NCBI GenBank assembly: GCA_002437575.1
Contig: DJQK01000056.1
Coordinates: 258 to 41,542 of the forward strand
Reading direction: 5' to 3'
From: Clostridiales bacterium UBA6388
GTDB lineage: Bacteria; Bacillota; Clostridia; Oscillospirales; Oscillospiraceae
DNA: 41,285 bases
In this document: one piece after another, positions 8,584 through 18,942 of the stretch
Numbering within the stretch: the stretch's first letter is position 1
How the letters are laid out: each line of letters starts with the position of its first letter
The notes under the pieces: generated by a model
The model's database searches: none
Told to the model about the DNA's origin: nothing
Seen by the model: only the letters and a program-made list of their open reading frames with translations
Translations under genes and position numbers: made by a program

Positions 8584-8613
8584 AAAAAATGCCCGCCGGA
8601 GACCGGCGGGCAT
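8584..8613 (-). terminator. Intrinsic terminator of the symporter gene
   Basis: Perfect 11-bp stem (8589-8599 with 8603-8613) and a three-base loop, then a run of T on the minus strand, 13 bases after the symporter stop. Confidence 0.92.
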
Positions 8614-8626
8614 TTGGGGGTACGGT

Positions 8627-9865
8627 TTACTTGACGGCCTTGGCCTTCTTCTCGCGCTCGAGGCGGGAGATGAACAGCGCGCAGGTTGCGTCGCCGGTGA
8701 TGTTGAGGGTGGTACGGCCCATGTCGAACAGCTTGTCGACACCCGCGATGATCGCGATGCCTTCGACCGGCAGACCGACCTGCGTCAGGACCATCGCCAG
8801 CATGATCATGCCTGCGCCGGAAACACCAGCCGTGCCGATGGAGGCCAGCGTCGCCGACAGAACGATCATGGCCATATCGCCGAGCGTGAGGTTCACGCCG
8901 TAGCAGCAGGCGATAAAGACTGCGCAGACCGCCTGATAGATGGCCGTGCCGTCCATGTTGATGGTCGAGCCAAGGGGCAGGACGAAGGAGCTGATCTCCG
9001 GCTCTGCACCGAGGTCGTTGCAGCATTCGATGTTGACCGGGAGCGTTGCAGCCGAGGACGTGGTGGTGAACGCCGTGATCATGGCCGGCGCAATGCCCTT
9101 GAAGAACTTGATGGGGCTCATCTTGGCCAGGAACTTGACGGACAGGCCGTAAACGACGACAACGTGGATAATGTAGGCGAGGTAGGCCACGCCGATGACG
9201 AGCGCGAGCTTGCCGATGATCTGCGGGCCGTTGACGGCGACGACGTTGGTCATCAGGCAGAACACGCCGATGGGGGTGAACTTGATGATCATCATCATGA
9301 TCTTCATGATGACTTCGAAGCAGCAGTTGATCAGTTCGCCGACCTTCTGGCCCTTTTCGCCGGCAGACAGAACGCCAGCGCCAAGGAAGATGGCAATGAC
9401 GATAACAGGAAGCATATCGGCATTGACCATGGGCTTGAAGAAGTTATCGGGGAAGATATTGACGATGACCTGCATGACGGAAGGTGCTTCCTTCGCTTCA
9501 TACACGAGCTCGCCCAGCTCCGCAGAGGGCAGCGGCGTGAACATACCCTTGAACAGGTTCACAAGCACAAGGCCGATGACGACGGCGATGGCCGTGGTGC
9601 ACATATAGTAGACGAAGGTCTTCAGGCCCACAGAGCCGACTCTCTTCAGGTCGTGCAGCGAGATAACGCCGTCGGCGATGGAGAGCAGAACGACAGGAAC
9701 GACCAGGAACTTCAGCAGGTTTACGTAGATCGTGCCGATGGGCTTGATCCACTCCGTGGTGAAGTCCGCCAGACCCGCGAAGGTGAAGATCAGACCGGCC
9801 GCGATACCCGCGAGCATGCCGATGAAGATCCACCCGGCAAGACTTAATTTCTTCTTTTCTTTCAT
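8627..9865 (-). CDS. Dicarboxylate/amino acid:cation symporter (DAACS family)
   Basis: A 412-aa inner-membrane secondary transporter of the GltP/DctA/SstT type that takes up glutamate, aspartate or C4-dicarboxylates with Na+ or H+. Family hallmarks: KPIGTIYVNLLKFLVVPVV early, the serine-rich hairpin TTSSAATLPVNIE, and PLGSTINMDGTAIYQ with the NMDGT ion/substrate motif. Multiple hydrophobic segments run throughout and a Lys-rich tail ends the protein. AAGGAG lies upstream of the ATG. It has its own strong promoter and terminator. Neighbouring aminotransferase and Asp/Glu racemase genes make an acidic amino acid the likely substrate (inference). Confidence 0.93.
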   Translation of the reverse strand: MKEKKKLSLAGWIFIGMLAGIAAGLIFTFAGLADFTTEWIKPIGTIYVNLLKFLVVPVVLLSIADGVISLHDLKRVGSVGLKTFVYYMCTTAIAVVIGLVLVNLFKGMFTPLPSAELGELVYEAKEAPSVMQVIVNIFPDNFFKPMVNADMLPVIVIAIFLGAGVLSAGEKGQKVGELINCCFEVIMKIMMMIIKFTPIGVFCLMTNVVAVNGPQIIGKLALVIGVAYLAYIIHVVVVYGLSVKFLAKMSPIKFFKGIAPAMITAFTTTSSAATLPVNIECCNDLGAEPEISSFVLPLGSTINMDGTAIYQAVCAVFIACCYGVNLTLGDMAMIVLSATLASIGTAGVSGAGMIMLAMVLTQVGLPVEGIAIIAGVDKLFDMGRTTLNITGDATCALFISRLEREKKAKAVK

Positions 9866-9924
9866 AACCTCTTTTTCTCCTTGAGAACGTATTTGCGGAA
9901 GCTTTCACATCCTCCCGCATCCTG

Positions 9925-9953
9925 ATTGTACCATTTGCGTTAAGCGGTGTAAA
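9925..9953 (-). promoter_or_regulatory. Sigma-A promoter of the symporter gene
   Basis: On the minus strand TTTACA (9948-9953), a 17-base spacer and TACAAT (9925-9930) preceded by TGG (extended -10). Both boxes match consensus at five of six positions. Confidence 0.85.
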
Positions 9954-10098
9954 GGATTTTCTGCATCGTGTTAAAAATTCGTGAACTTCTCCAAAGTTTT
10001 CGTTGTGATTTTGACAAAATCCACAGTCTGATTTGTTCCGATTTTGTAACCATTCCACATTCGATACCTTATATGACGCAGGAATTCCTGCAAACGCA

Positions 10099-10134
10099 CA
10101 AAAAGCGCCCGGCCGCAGTTTGCGGCCGGGCGCT
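10099..10134 (-). terminator. Intrinsic terminator after the racemase gene
   Basis: Perfect 14-bp GC-rich stem (10104-10117 with 10121-10134), three-base loop and a short T run on the minus strand. It ends the HAD-TSUP-racemase operon. Confidence 0.9.
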
Positions 10135-10159
10135 CGGCGTTTTCAAAATGCCTCTGCAA

Positions 10160-10867
10160 TTATTCCACAGTCGTCTCAAACCCGCAAAACCGGATGGCCG
10201 CCTTTGCAAGCTCCGCCGTGGGATCGATGAAGGGCCCCTCTTCCGGGAGCGTGTCGGCCACGATCGGAAGCTCGGTGCAGCCGAGGATAAAGTAGTCCGC
10301 GCCCTTTTTGCGCAGGCCGTCCAGAAGCTGCTTCCACGTCTGCTCTTCGGGCGCGAGCGGCTTCGAGGCCTTCACAACGTCGTAAATGAGGTGCATGAGG
10401 GTGTCTTTTTCCGCGTCGTCGGGGATGATGTAAGAAACGTTTTCTTTTTCGAGCGCCTTGTTGTAAAGTCCGGTCGCAAGCGTACCCTTCGTGGCCAGCA
10501 CCGCCGCGGTCTTGCCGGGGTAAAAGGCAGTGCAGGCCTTTGCCGTCGCCTCGAGCATACTCAAAAACGGAAGCTTCGTCTGCGCTTGCAGCTGCGGCAG
10601 GAAATAGTGTGCAGTGTTGCAGGGCATGATGACGCAGTCTGCCCCACAGAGCTCTAAGGAGTGCAGCGCCGAGCGCATTTCCGGCAGCGGGTCCTTTCCG
10701 CCGGAGAGGATCGCCGCCGTGCGGTCGGGGATCTGCGGATTGGAGTCGATGTAGACGCGGATGTGGTCATTGTCACAGCCTGCTTTGGTCAGAAGCGTGA
10801 TCTTGCGGAACAGATCCGCCGTCGCCAGCGGGCCCATGCCGCCGAGAATGCCGATGGTCTTTTTCAT
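10160..10867 (-). CDS. Aspartate/glutamate racemase family protein
   Basis: A 235-aa cofactor-independent racemase of the Asp/Glu superfamily. The start MKKTIGILGGMGPLATADLF is characteristic, and AAAGGAG lies nine bases before the ATG. The two catalytic cysteines are in MPCNTAHYF (about residue 84) and ILGCTELPI (about 197). The product would be a D-amino acid for cell-wall precursors or catabolism; aspartate versus glutamate specificity cannot be read from sequence. It is the last gene of an operon with a TSUP exporter and a HAD phosphatase, 28 bases after the exporter stop. Confidence 0.92.
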   Translation of the reverse strand: MKKTIGILGGMGPLATADLFRKITLLTKAGCDNDHIRVYIDSNPQIPDRTAAILSGGKDPLPEMRSALHSLELCGADCVIMPCNTAHYFLPQLQAQTKLPFLSMLEATAKACTAFYPGKTAAVLATKGTLATGLYNKALEKENVSYIIPDDAEKDTLMHLIYDVVKASKPLAPEEQTWKQLLDGLRKKGADYFILGCTELPIVADTLPEEGPFIDPTAELAKAAIRFCGFETTVE

Positions 10868-10895
10868 AAAATGCGTCTCCTTTGTGTTTGTAGAT

Positions 10896-11669
10896 TTAAC
10901 CGGTAATGAGGCCATGAAGGACCTTGATGGCAAGAAGGATCAGAACGATCACGACCGTGGGCTTGACGATCTTCGAGCCGTTTTTGATGGCGAGGCCGGA
11001 GCCGATGTAGTGGCCCAGGACGCTCGTCACCGTGCCGATGAGGCCAAGGGCGATGAAGACCTTGCCGCTCATGAGGCTGGTCGCGAGAGAACCGATATTG
11101 GACGCGAGATTCACGAGCTTCACGTTGCCGCCTGCCGTGCGCACGTCCATTTTCGCAAAATTGCAGAAGATGAGGATCAGAAACGTCCCCGTGCCCGGGC
11201 CGTAAAAGCCGTCGTAAGCGCCCACGACGAGGCTGGCCGCGCAGACGATCGCCATCTGCTTTTTCGGCTCGATCTGCCCCTTTTCCTCCGGAAGCTGCCG
11301 CTGCCGCAGCACGACGAGGGCTACGACCGGAAGGACGATCAAAAGCAGATATTGAAGATACTTTTCCTCGATCATGAGCTGGAGCTTCGTGCCGAAATGT
11401 GAGCCCACGAGCGCCAGCACGATGGAAGGCGCGGCGAGCTTCCAGTCGACAAAGCCGTTTTTGATGAACCGCGCCGTGGACGCGATCGTTCCGAGCCCTG
11501 CGGATAATTTGTTCGTGCCCAGCGCGTAATGGGCGGGAAGACCCGCAAGCAGATACGTCGGCACGGAAATGATGCCGCCGCCTCCCGCGATGGCGTCCGT
11601 AAACGATGCGAGAAACACGCCCACGGCTACGATCAGGACCATTTGGAGTGTCAGCTGTTCTACGCCCAT
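10896..11669 (-). CDS. TSUP (TauE/SafE) family membrane permease
   Basis: A 257-aa membrane protein of the TSUP family, members of which export sulfite, sulfoacetate and other organosulfur or organic anions. It carries the duplicated family pattern: DAIAGGGGIISVPTYLLAGL with LGTNKLSAGLGT in the N-terminal half, and GAYDGFYGPGTGTFLILIF in the C-terminal half. About eight hydrophobic segments. The start at MGVEQLTLQ follows a GGGGAGA site inside the end of the HAD gene; only two bases separate the genes. The substrate is unknown. Confidence 0.88.
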   Translation of the reverse strand: MGVEQLTLQMVLIVAVGVFLASFTDAIAGGGGIISVPTYLLAGLPAHYALGTNKLSAGLGTIASTARFIKNGFVDWKLAAPSIVLALVGSHFGTKLQLMIEEKYLQYLLLIVLPVVALVVLRQRQLPEEKGQIEPKKQMAIVCAASLVVGAYDGFYGPGTGTFLILIFCNFAKMDVRTAGGNVKLVNLASNIGSLATSLMSGKVFIALGLIGTVTSVLGHYIGSGLAIKNGSKIVKPTVVIVLILLAIKVLHGLITG

Positions 11670-11671
11670 CT

Positions 11672-12499
11672 TCAGATCTCCCCTCTCGCCGCGCGCCGGA
11701 GCATCCACGCAACGCCGTCTTCGCGGTTGCTGGGCGCGATGACATCGGCGATCTTTTTCGCCTGTTCGCCCGCATTTCCCATCGCCGCGCCGATGCCGGC
11801 ATACCGGATCATCGCGCAGTCGTTGCCGCTGTCTCCCATCGCGAGGACCTGCTCGCGCGGGATATGCAGCCTTTCTGCCAAGGCCTTGAGCGCCACGCCC
11901 TTGTCGGTGTCGCGGCTCATGACCTCGAGGTCGACCGCCCAGCCGCCGTCGGTCAGGAAAACAGGAAGATCTTTTACGCCCGCGTAGGCGATGTCATATT
12001 CCTTCCGGTTCGGGAAGGTGATGTAGAGCTTGAAGACCGGGCAGTGCATCTGTTCTACATACGCGTCCAGATCGTCGACCACAATGTGCGTTTTTTCCAT
12101 GAGCGGCCGCATTTTTTCTTCCATGTAATCTGTCAGGTGCTCCGCGCACCAGCGCGAGTGCCGGACGCAAAGTCCTGTGTAAAGGTGCACCATACAGTCC
12201 GCCTTTGCAGCGGCGCGGTAGGCCGCCTTTCCGAGCTCTTCTGGCATACTGCACGTGTAGAGCTCTTCCATTTTCCACACGTCGAGCACATACGAGCCCG
12301 TGCCGCAGCTGATGTAGCGCACCTCGGGCAGGCTTCGTAAAATATCCTGCACCTCGACAAAGGATCTGCCTGTGCTCAGCACGATCTCGATGCCCGCCTC
12401 GACGGCCTCGCGGATCGCCTGCCGGGTCGCGGGCGTAATGGAATTGTCCGGCGCAAGGAGCGTACCGTCGACGTCCAGCGCCGCCAAACGAATTGCCAT
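11672..12499 (-). CDS. Cof-type HAD-IIB family phosphatase
   Basis: A 275-aa cytoplasmic haloacid dehalogenase-type hydrolase. Motif I is LDVDGTLL with the nucleophilic Asp (about residues 8-15), motif II is VLSTGRSF, motif III a Lys in RDTDKGVALKALAE, and motif IV GDSGNDCAMIRYAG. The large C2 cap domain between motifs II and III places it in the Cof/YbiV group, whose members dephosphorylate sugar phosphates, FMN or PLP. The start at MAIRLAALDVDG has GGGG seven bases upstream; six extra codons are open but unlike the family. It heads the operon with the TSUP and racemase genes. Confidence 0.92.
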   Translation of the reverse strand: MAIRLAALDVDGTLLAPDNSITPATRQAIREAVEAGIEIVLSTGRSFVEVQDILRSLPEVRYISCGTGSYVLDVWKMEELYTCSMPEELGKAAYRAAAKADCMVHLYTGLCVRHSRWCAEHLTDYMEEKMRPLMEKTHIVVDDLDAYVEQMHCPVFKLYITFPNRKEYDIAYAGVKDLPVFLTDGGWAVDLEVMSRDTDKGVALKALAERLHIPREQVLAMGDSGNDCAMIRYAGIGAAMGNAGEQAKKIADVIAPSNREDGVAWMLRRAARGEI

Positions 12500-12548
12500 A
12501 ATAATTCCCCACTTCATCCATTTATATTGCCTTATCGTTCTGCGCCCT

Positions 12549-12577
12549 ATTCTACCAGCATCCGCTTTCTAAATCAA
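12549..12577 (-). promoter_or_regulatory. Sigma-A promoter of the HAD-TSUP-racemase operon
   Basis: On the minus strand TTGATT (12572-12577), a 17-base spacer and TAGAAT (12549-12554) with an upstream TGG. It is divergent from the secA promoter. Confidence 0.82.
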
Positions 12578-12620
12578 TGCACGGAAATTCACAAAATCTT
12601 CTTTTTTTACGCTTTTAACT

Positions 12621-12630
12621 ATGCTATAAT
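12621..12630 (+). promoter_or_regulatory. Extended -10 promoter of secA
   Basis: TGC followed by consensus TATAAT (12625-12630) is an extended -10. The -35 region is only a run of T. Transcription would start about 55 bases before the secA ATG. Confidence 0.65.
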
Positions 12631-12690
12631 GACCTTTGCAATTTCAGCATATTACTTCGCGCCGCAAAAGGCGCAGGAAGGCAGAGATAT

Positions 12691-15459
<2,769 letters not shown>

Positions 15460-15468
15460 GGCAGCACC

Positions 15469-15500
15469 GCACAGGACGGAGGTCTTTTCCCGCCCTGTGC
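15469..15500 (+). other. Intercistronic hairpin between secA and pgeF
   Basis: An 11-bp stem with one mismatch (15469-15479 with 15490-15500) and a ten-base loop. No T run follows, so it is not a standard terminator; it could act as a processing or stabilising element in a secA-pgeF transcript. Confidence 0.45.
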
Positions 15501-15516
15501 ACGATTGAGGATGCTT

Positions 15517-16320
15517 ATGATTCATACGATCCAAAAAGGAAATCTGGAATACTTGACTGCGGATGCGCTGGAGGGCTCCGTCCACTGCTTCACCACACGC
15601 TTCGGCGGCGTGAGCACGGGGCAGTTTGAGACGCTCAACCTCGGCACGAGCCGCGGCGACAGCATGGAAAACGTGCTCGAAAACTACAAAATTTTAGGCT
15701 CTGCCGTCGGTTTCCGGCCGGAAGACGTCGTGCACACGTGGCAGGAGCACACGGACACCATCCTTCGCGTCGGAAAAGAAGATCGCGGCAAGGGGCTGCT
15801 TCGCAACCAGCCGGAGGTCTGCGACGGACTCATCACCGACGAGCCGGGGGTGGCTCTGGTGTGCTTTGCCGCCGACTGCACGCCGGTTTTGCTGTTTGAC
15901 CCTGTCAAAAATGTAGTCGCCGCCGTTCATGCGGGCTGGCGCGGCACGGCAAACGGCATCGTGCGAAAAGCGGTGGAGAAAATGGCGCGGGAATTTGGCG
16001 TAAGCCCCAGCGATATCGGCGCGGCCATCGGCCCGAGCATCTCGCAGTGCTGCTTTGAAACGGACCGGGACGTTCCCGACGCGATGCTTGCCGCCTTCGG
16101 GCCGGACGCGGAGGCTTACATTGAAAAGCGCGGCGAAAAATACTTTGTCGACAACAAGGGGCTCAACAAGCTCTGGCTGACGCGCATGGGCGTGACGAAG
16201 ATCGACGTGAGCGCGGACTGCACGATGTGCCTGCCCCAAAAATACTGGTCGCACCGCGTGACAAAGGGCTATCGCGGCTCGCAGGCGGGGATCATCGAGC
16301 TCAAGGAGGCGGCGCAATGA
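15517..16320 (+). CDS. pgeF: Peptidoglycan editing factor PgeF (YfiH, multicopper-oxidase-like laccase domain)
   Basis: A 267-aa cytoplasmic protein of the YfiH/Cu-oxidase_4 family; the E. coli homolog removes wrongly incorporated L-Ser from UDP-MurNAc precursors, and other homologs act as purine nucleoside phosphorylases. Metal/active-site elements visible: HTWQEHTD, FAADCTPVLLFDP, AVHAGWRGTANGIV and, C-terminal, ADCTMC and WSHRVTKGYRGSQAG. TTG (15505), ATG (15511) and ATG (15517) are all possible starts; I chose 15517 because GAGG sits six bases ahead. Its stop overlaps the next gene (ATGA). Confidence 0.9.
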   Translation: MIHTIQKGNLEYLTADALEGSVHCFTTRFGGVSTGQFETLNLGTSRGDSMENVLENYKILGSAVGFRPEDVVHTWQEHTDTILRVGKEDRGKGLLRNQPEVCDGLITDEPGVALVCFAADCTPVLLFDPVKNVVAAVHAGWRGTANGIVRKAVEKMAREFGVSPSDIGAAIGPSISQCCFETDRDVPDAMLAAFGPDAEAYIEKRGEKYFVDNKGLNKLWLTRMGVTKIDVSADCTMCLPQKYWSHRVTKGYRGSQAGIIELKEAAQ

Positions 16321-17957
16321 AGAAACCTGTTTCGCTTTTCCTGTGCGCGGCGCTGATTGTTTCGATGCTCGCGGGATGCTCGAACGGCAAGATCGATTTT
16401 TCGTGGTTCACCAGCAAATTTACCGGCAAGACCGCCGAAGATGCGCAGGCCGAGCAGGATCCTTCCGCCGAAGAAAGCACGCAGCAGGAGGCCACCGCCG
16501 TTGTGACCGAGGTGTTCAGCGAAGCCTCGTCCTTTGGCCTTGCGTATCAGAAAAGCTACGGCGCACACCCGTATAATTGCGAGAGCCTCAATAACCGCTG
16601 CCTGATCTCGTTTCTTTACGAGCCGCTGTTCGTGGTGAAAAGCGAGTCGTACACGGCCGTGCCGGTGCTGGCCAGCGGCTATGATGTTTCAAGCGACGGC
16701 CTTACCACAACGGTGCATCTCCGGAAGAATATCACGTTCTCCAACGGCGCTCCGCTCACGGCAAAGGACGCGGCGTATTCGCTGTCTTCTTCGCGCGGCA
16801 CGGTTTATTACGGTTCCCGGCTTCACCATGTAACATCCATTGAGGCACTCGATGACTACACCCTCACGCTCACGACCGACACAGCTTATGAGTGCCTGCC
16901 GCTGCTGCTGGACATTCCGATCATCCCGGACGGTTCCAAAGACGAGGCGCTTCCGCTTGGTACGGGGCCGTATGTCATGGACGAAGAGAATTCGCGTCTG
17001 GTGCGGAACAGCTCCTGGTGGCAGACGGCCGCGCCCATCGTGGACTTTGACGAGATCAAGCTCACCGCCGTCGAGTCGACCGCCGAGGTGCGCGACAATT
17101 TCGAGTACGAAAACGTCAATCTGGTCCTCACCGACCCCAACTCCGCGGCCTTCGCGGGCTTCCACAACGACTATGAGCTCTGGGACGCGTCGAGCCCGAT
17201 CATGCAGTACATCGGCTACAACATCACAAGCCGCGTCTTTTCCAACTACGGTCTTCGCAGCGCCATCACCTACGCCATCGACCGTGAGCAGATCGCGACC
17301 GATATCATGGGCGGCTTTGCCACCGCAGCGGTCCTTCCGGCCAGCCCCAACGCGCCGTTTTACGATGGGAAGCTGGCCAACACCTATGGCTACAGTCTGA
17401 CGAACTTCCAGCAGCAGCTTGAAAGCGCGTCCGTTTCTGACATGGACCACGACGGAACGCTCGATCTTTACGTGCCGTCTCTGGGCTACGCTGTGAGCGT
17501 CGCGGGCACGATGATCGTCTGCTCGTCGAGCTATCAGCGCGTCGAGGCGGCGACGCAGGTGGTCAACACGCTCAACTCGCTCGGCTTTAAGCTGACGCTC
17601 AAGACGATGGAGCTGAGTGAATACCGGCAGGCGCTGCAGAGCGGCAATTTTGACCTGTACTACGGAGAGATCCGGATGTCCAACAACTTTGATCTCACGC
17701 CGTTTTTCTCGCCTTCTGGCTCGATGTGCTACGGAGGCTTAGACGACAGCGTCATGCTCAATCTCTGCAATCAGGCCCTGGCCAACAACGGCAACAGCTA
17801 TAACCTGTATAAGCGCCTTTGTGAGCGCGGCTACATTACGCCGGTGCTTTTTAAGAACCTCGCCGTCTATACCACGCGCGGCTCGATCGCCCACCCGACG
17901 GACTATGTCGACTGGTTCCTCATCCCGCCGGAGGACGCTCTGGATACCGCAGAATAA
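16317..17957 (+). CDS. Family 5 solute-binding lipoprotein of an ABC transporter (orphan)
   Basis: A 546-aa extracytoplasmic solute receptor of the SBP_bac_5 (oligopeptide/nickel) type. The start MKKPVSLFLCAALIVSMLAGC contains a signal ending in a lipobox; the ATG overlaps the pgeF stop, so an upstream in-frame extension is rejected. Family pattern: RCLISFLYEPLFV, WTVHLRK-type region read here as VHLRKNITFSNGAPLTAKDAAYS, and LGTGPYVMDEE. No permease or ATPase gene of an Opp/Dpp transporter is adjacent, so it must use a transporter encoded elsewhere or has been repurposed. Substrate unknown. Confidence 0.85.
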   Translation: MKKPVSLFLCAALIVSMLAGCSNGKIDFSWFTSKFTGKTAEDAQAEQDPSAEESTQQEATAVVTEVFSEASSFGLAYQKSYGAHPYNCESLNNRCLISFLYEPLFVVKSESYTAVPVLASGYDVSSDGLTTTVHLRKNITFSNGAPLTAKDAAYSLSSSRGTVYYGSRLHHVTSIEALDDYTLTLTTDTAYECLPLLLDIPIIPDGSKDEALPLGTGPYVMDEENSRLVRNSSWWQTAAPIVDFDEIKLTAVESTAEVRDNFEYENVNLVLTDPNSAAFAGFHNDYELWDASSPIMQYIGYNITSRVFSNYGLRSAITYAIDREQIATDIMGGFATAAVLPASPNAPFYDGKLANTYGYSLTNFQQQLESASVSDMDHDGTLDLYVPSLGYAVSVAGTMIVCSSSYQRVEAATQVVNTLNSLGFKLTLKTMELSEYRQALQSGNFDLYYGEIRMSNNFDLTPFFSPSGSMCYGGLDDSVMLNLCNQALANNGNSYNLYKRLCERGYITPVLFKNLAVYTTRGSIAHPTDYVDWFLIPPEDALDTAE

Positions 17958-17971
17958 AAGGGGGCAGCATC

Positions 17972-18463
17972 ATGACCACAGCGGAAGCACTGAAAAAGCT
18001 CGTTCTGGAATCGGGCGGAAATTTCCATGACATCGACCATTTTCTGAAGGTCCACGCCTACGCGAAGATCATCGGCACGTGCGAAGGCCTGGACAGCGAA
18101 ACGCTCCACACGCTGGAGCTGGCCGCCATTGTCCACGATATCGCCTGTCCCTTGTGCCGCGAAAAATACGGCAATACGAACGGCAAGTATCAGGAAACGG
18201 AGGGCATTCCCCTCACATACGCATTTTTTGAAGGCACCGACGTCACCGGCGAACAGCTGGAGCGCATCGTCTGGCTCGTCTCGCACCACCACACGCTGCG
18301 CCCAATTGAAGGGCTTGACCACCAGATTTTGATCGAGGCCGACTATCTTGTGAACGCCGAGGAAAGCAGCCTGCCGGAAAAAAACATCCGCCACATGGGC
18401 GAAGCCGTCTTCAAAACCAAAACCGGAAGAGAGCTTCTGGGCTCTTTGTATCTGCATTCATAA
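17972..18463 (+). CDS. HD domain phosphohydrolase
   Basis: A 163-aa cytoplasmic metal-dependent phosphohydrolase. The HD-superfamily ligands are visible in order: His in DIDHFLKVH (about residue 21-27), the HD pair in AAIVHDIA, the paired His in LVSHHHTLRP, and Asp in LIEADYLVN. The protein is small and single-domain, like nucleotide or phosphate-ester hydrolases of the YedJ/HDIG type; the substrate is not evident. GGGGG precedes the ATG, 14 bases after the solute-binding protein stop, so it probably ends the secA-pgeF-SBP-HD unit. A hairpin follows immediately. Confidence 0.85.
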   Translation: MTTAEALKKLVLESGGNFHDIDHFLKVHAYAKIIGTCEGLDSETLHTLELAAIVHDIACPLCREKYGNTNGKYQETEGIPLTYAFFEGTDVTGEQLERIVWLVSHHHTLRPIEGLDHQILIEADYLVNAEESSLPEKNIRHMGEAVFKTKTGRELLGSLYLHS

Positions 18464-18495
18464 AAAAGCGCCCCTTCCAACCGGAGGGGGCGCTT
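18463..18495 (-). terminator. Intrinsic terminator in the convergent gap after the HD gene
   Basis: A 13-bp stem (18466-18478 with 18483-18495, one wobble) with loop AACC. The T run is on the minus strand (18462-18467), so it terminates best leftward; rightward it has only two T. It may serve both convergent genes. Confidence 0.7.
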
Positions 18496-18503
18496 AGTCT
18501 ATA

Positions 18504-18656
18504 AAGCCTCGCAGAGTTTCGCGTCCGCAGACGCGAAATAGAATCAAAATCATGTTATCCGGCGGCTCTGCCGACCGGAAACATACCGCTCGCCTCGCAA
18601 GTGTGAGCTTTTTGCGCAGAGCGCAAAAAGCTTGCGCGCCGTCGAGGCGCAGCCCC
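18504..18656. repeat. Structured dispersed repeat, copy A
   Basis: About 150 bases closely similar to 38158-38362. Nested helices: 18518-18525 with 18530-18537; 18558-18579 (TCCGG/CCGGA); 18606-18617 with 18621-18632; and GCCTCG (18506-18511, or its twin 18592-18597) with CGAGGC (18643-18648). Differences from copy B preserve pairing. Copy A lacks a module of about 56 bases present in copy B, missing cleanly between 18579 and 18580. Confidence 0.75.
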
Positions 18657-18691
18657 TTTTTGCCGGAAAAGCGGCGCTTTTCCGGCAAAAA
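18657..18691. other. Perfect 16-bp inverted repeat following repeat copy A
   Basis: Bases 18657-18672 pair without mismatch with 18676-18691 around a GGC loop. T and A runs at both ends could make it a bidirectional terminator; copy B has an analogous hairpin of unrelated sequence at 38368-38400. Confidence 0.7.
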
Positions 18692-18723
18692 TAAAGAAAG
18701 GCGGCTTTGCCGCCTTTCTTTAT
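18686..18723 (-). terminator. Intrinsic terminator of the Cys-rich peptide gene
   Basis: A 15-bp perfect stem (18691-18705 with 18709-18723), loop TTT, then a run of T on the minus strand. It starts a few bases after the stop at 18729. Confidence 0.9.
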
Positions 18724-18728
18724 GTCCC

Positions 18729-18866
18729 TCAGCAGCAGCCGTTGTCGCAGCCGCAGCCGCAGCTGCTGCCGTTGCCGTTCCAGAGCACGAAAATGATGAC
18801 CAGGACAATGATCCACCACCAGCTGTTGCCGAAGGCGCAGATACCGGAAGAGTTATTGCAAGACAT
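18729..18866 (-). CDS. Small Cys-rich membrane peptide (45 aa)
   Basis: A 45-residue gene with a perfect AGGAGG seven bases before its ATG and a strong terminator behind it. The N-terminus MSCNNSSGICAFG is followed by a Trp-flanked hydrophobic helix (WWWIIVLVIIFVLW, residues 16-29) and a tail GNGSSCGCGCDNGCC. It resembles in plan, not sequence, small spore-associated membrane peptides (YjcZ-like) and other CGC-tailed peptides of clostridia. The Cys-rich tail may bind metal or form disulfides. A weak sigma-K-like site (AC, 16 bases, CATAACATG) upstream may place it in sporulation; this is speculative. I do not recognise the exact family. Confidence 0.75.
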   Translation of the reverse strand: MSCNNSSGICAFGNSWWWIIVLVIIFVLWNGNGSSCGCGCDNGCC

Positions 18867-18942
18867 AACGAAACCTCCTGAAATTTAACGTAGCGTCTGT
18901 CGCTCGCTCATTCCATGTTATGCAGGGCTTCGTTTTTGGTTC

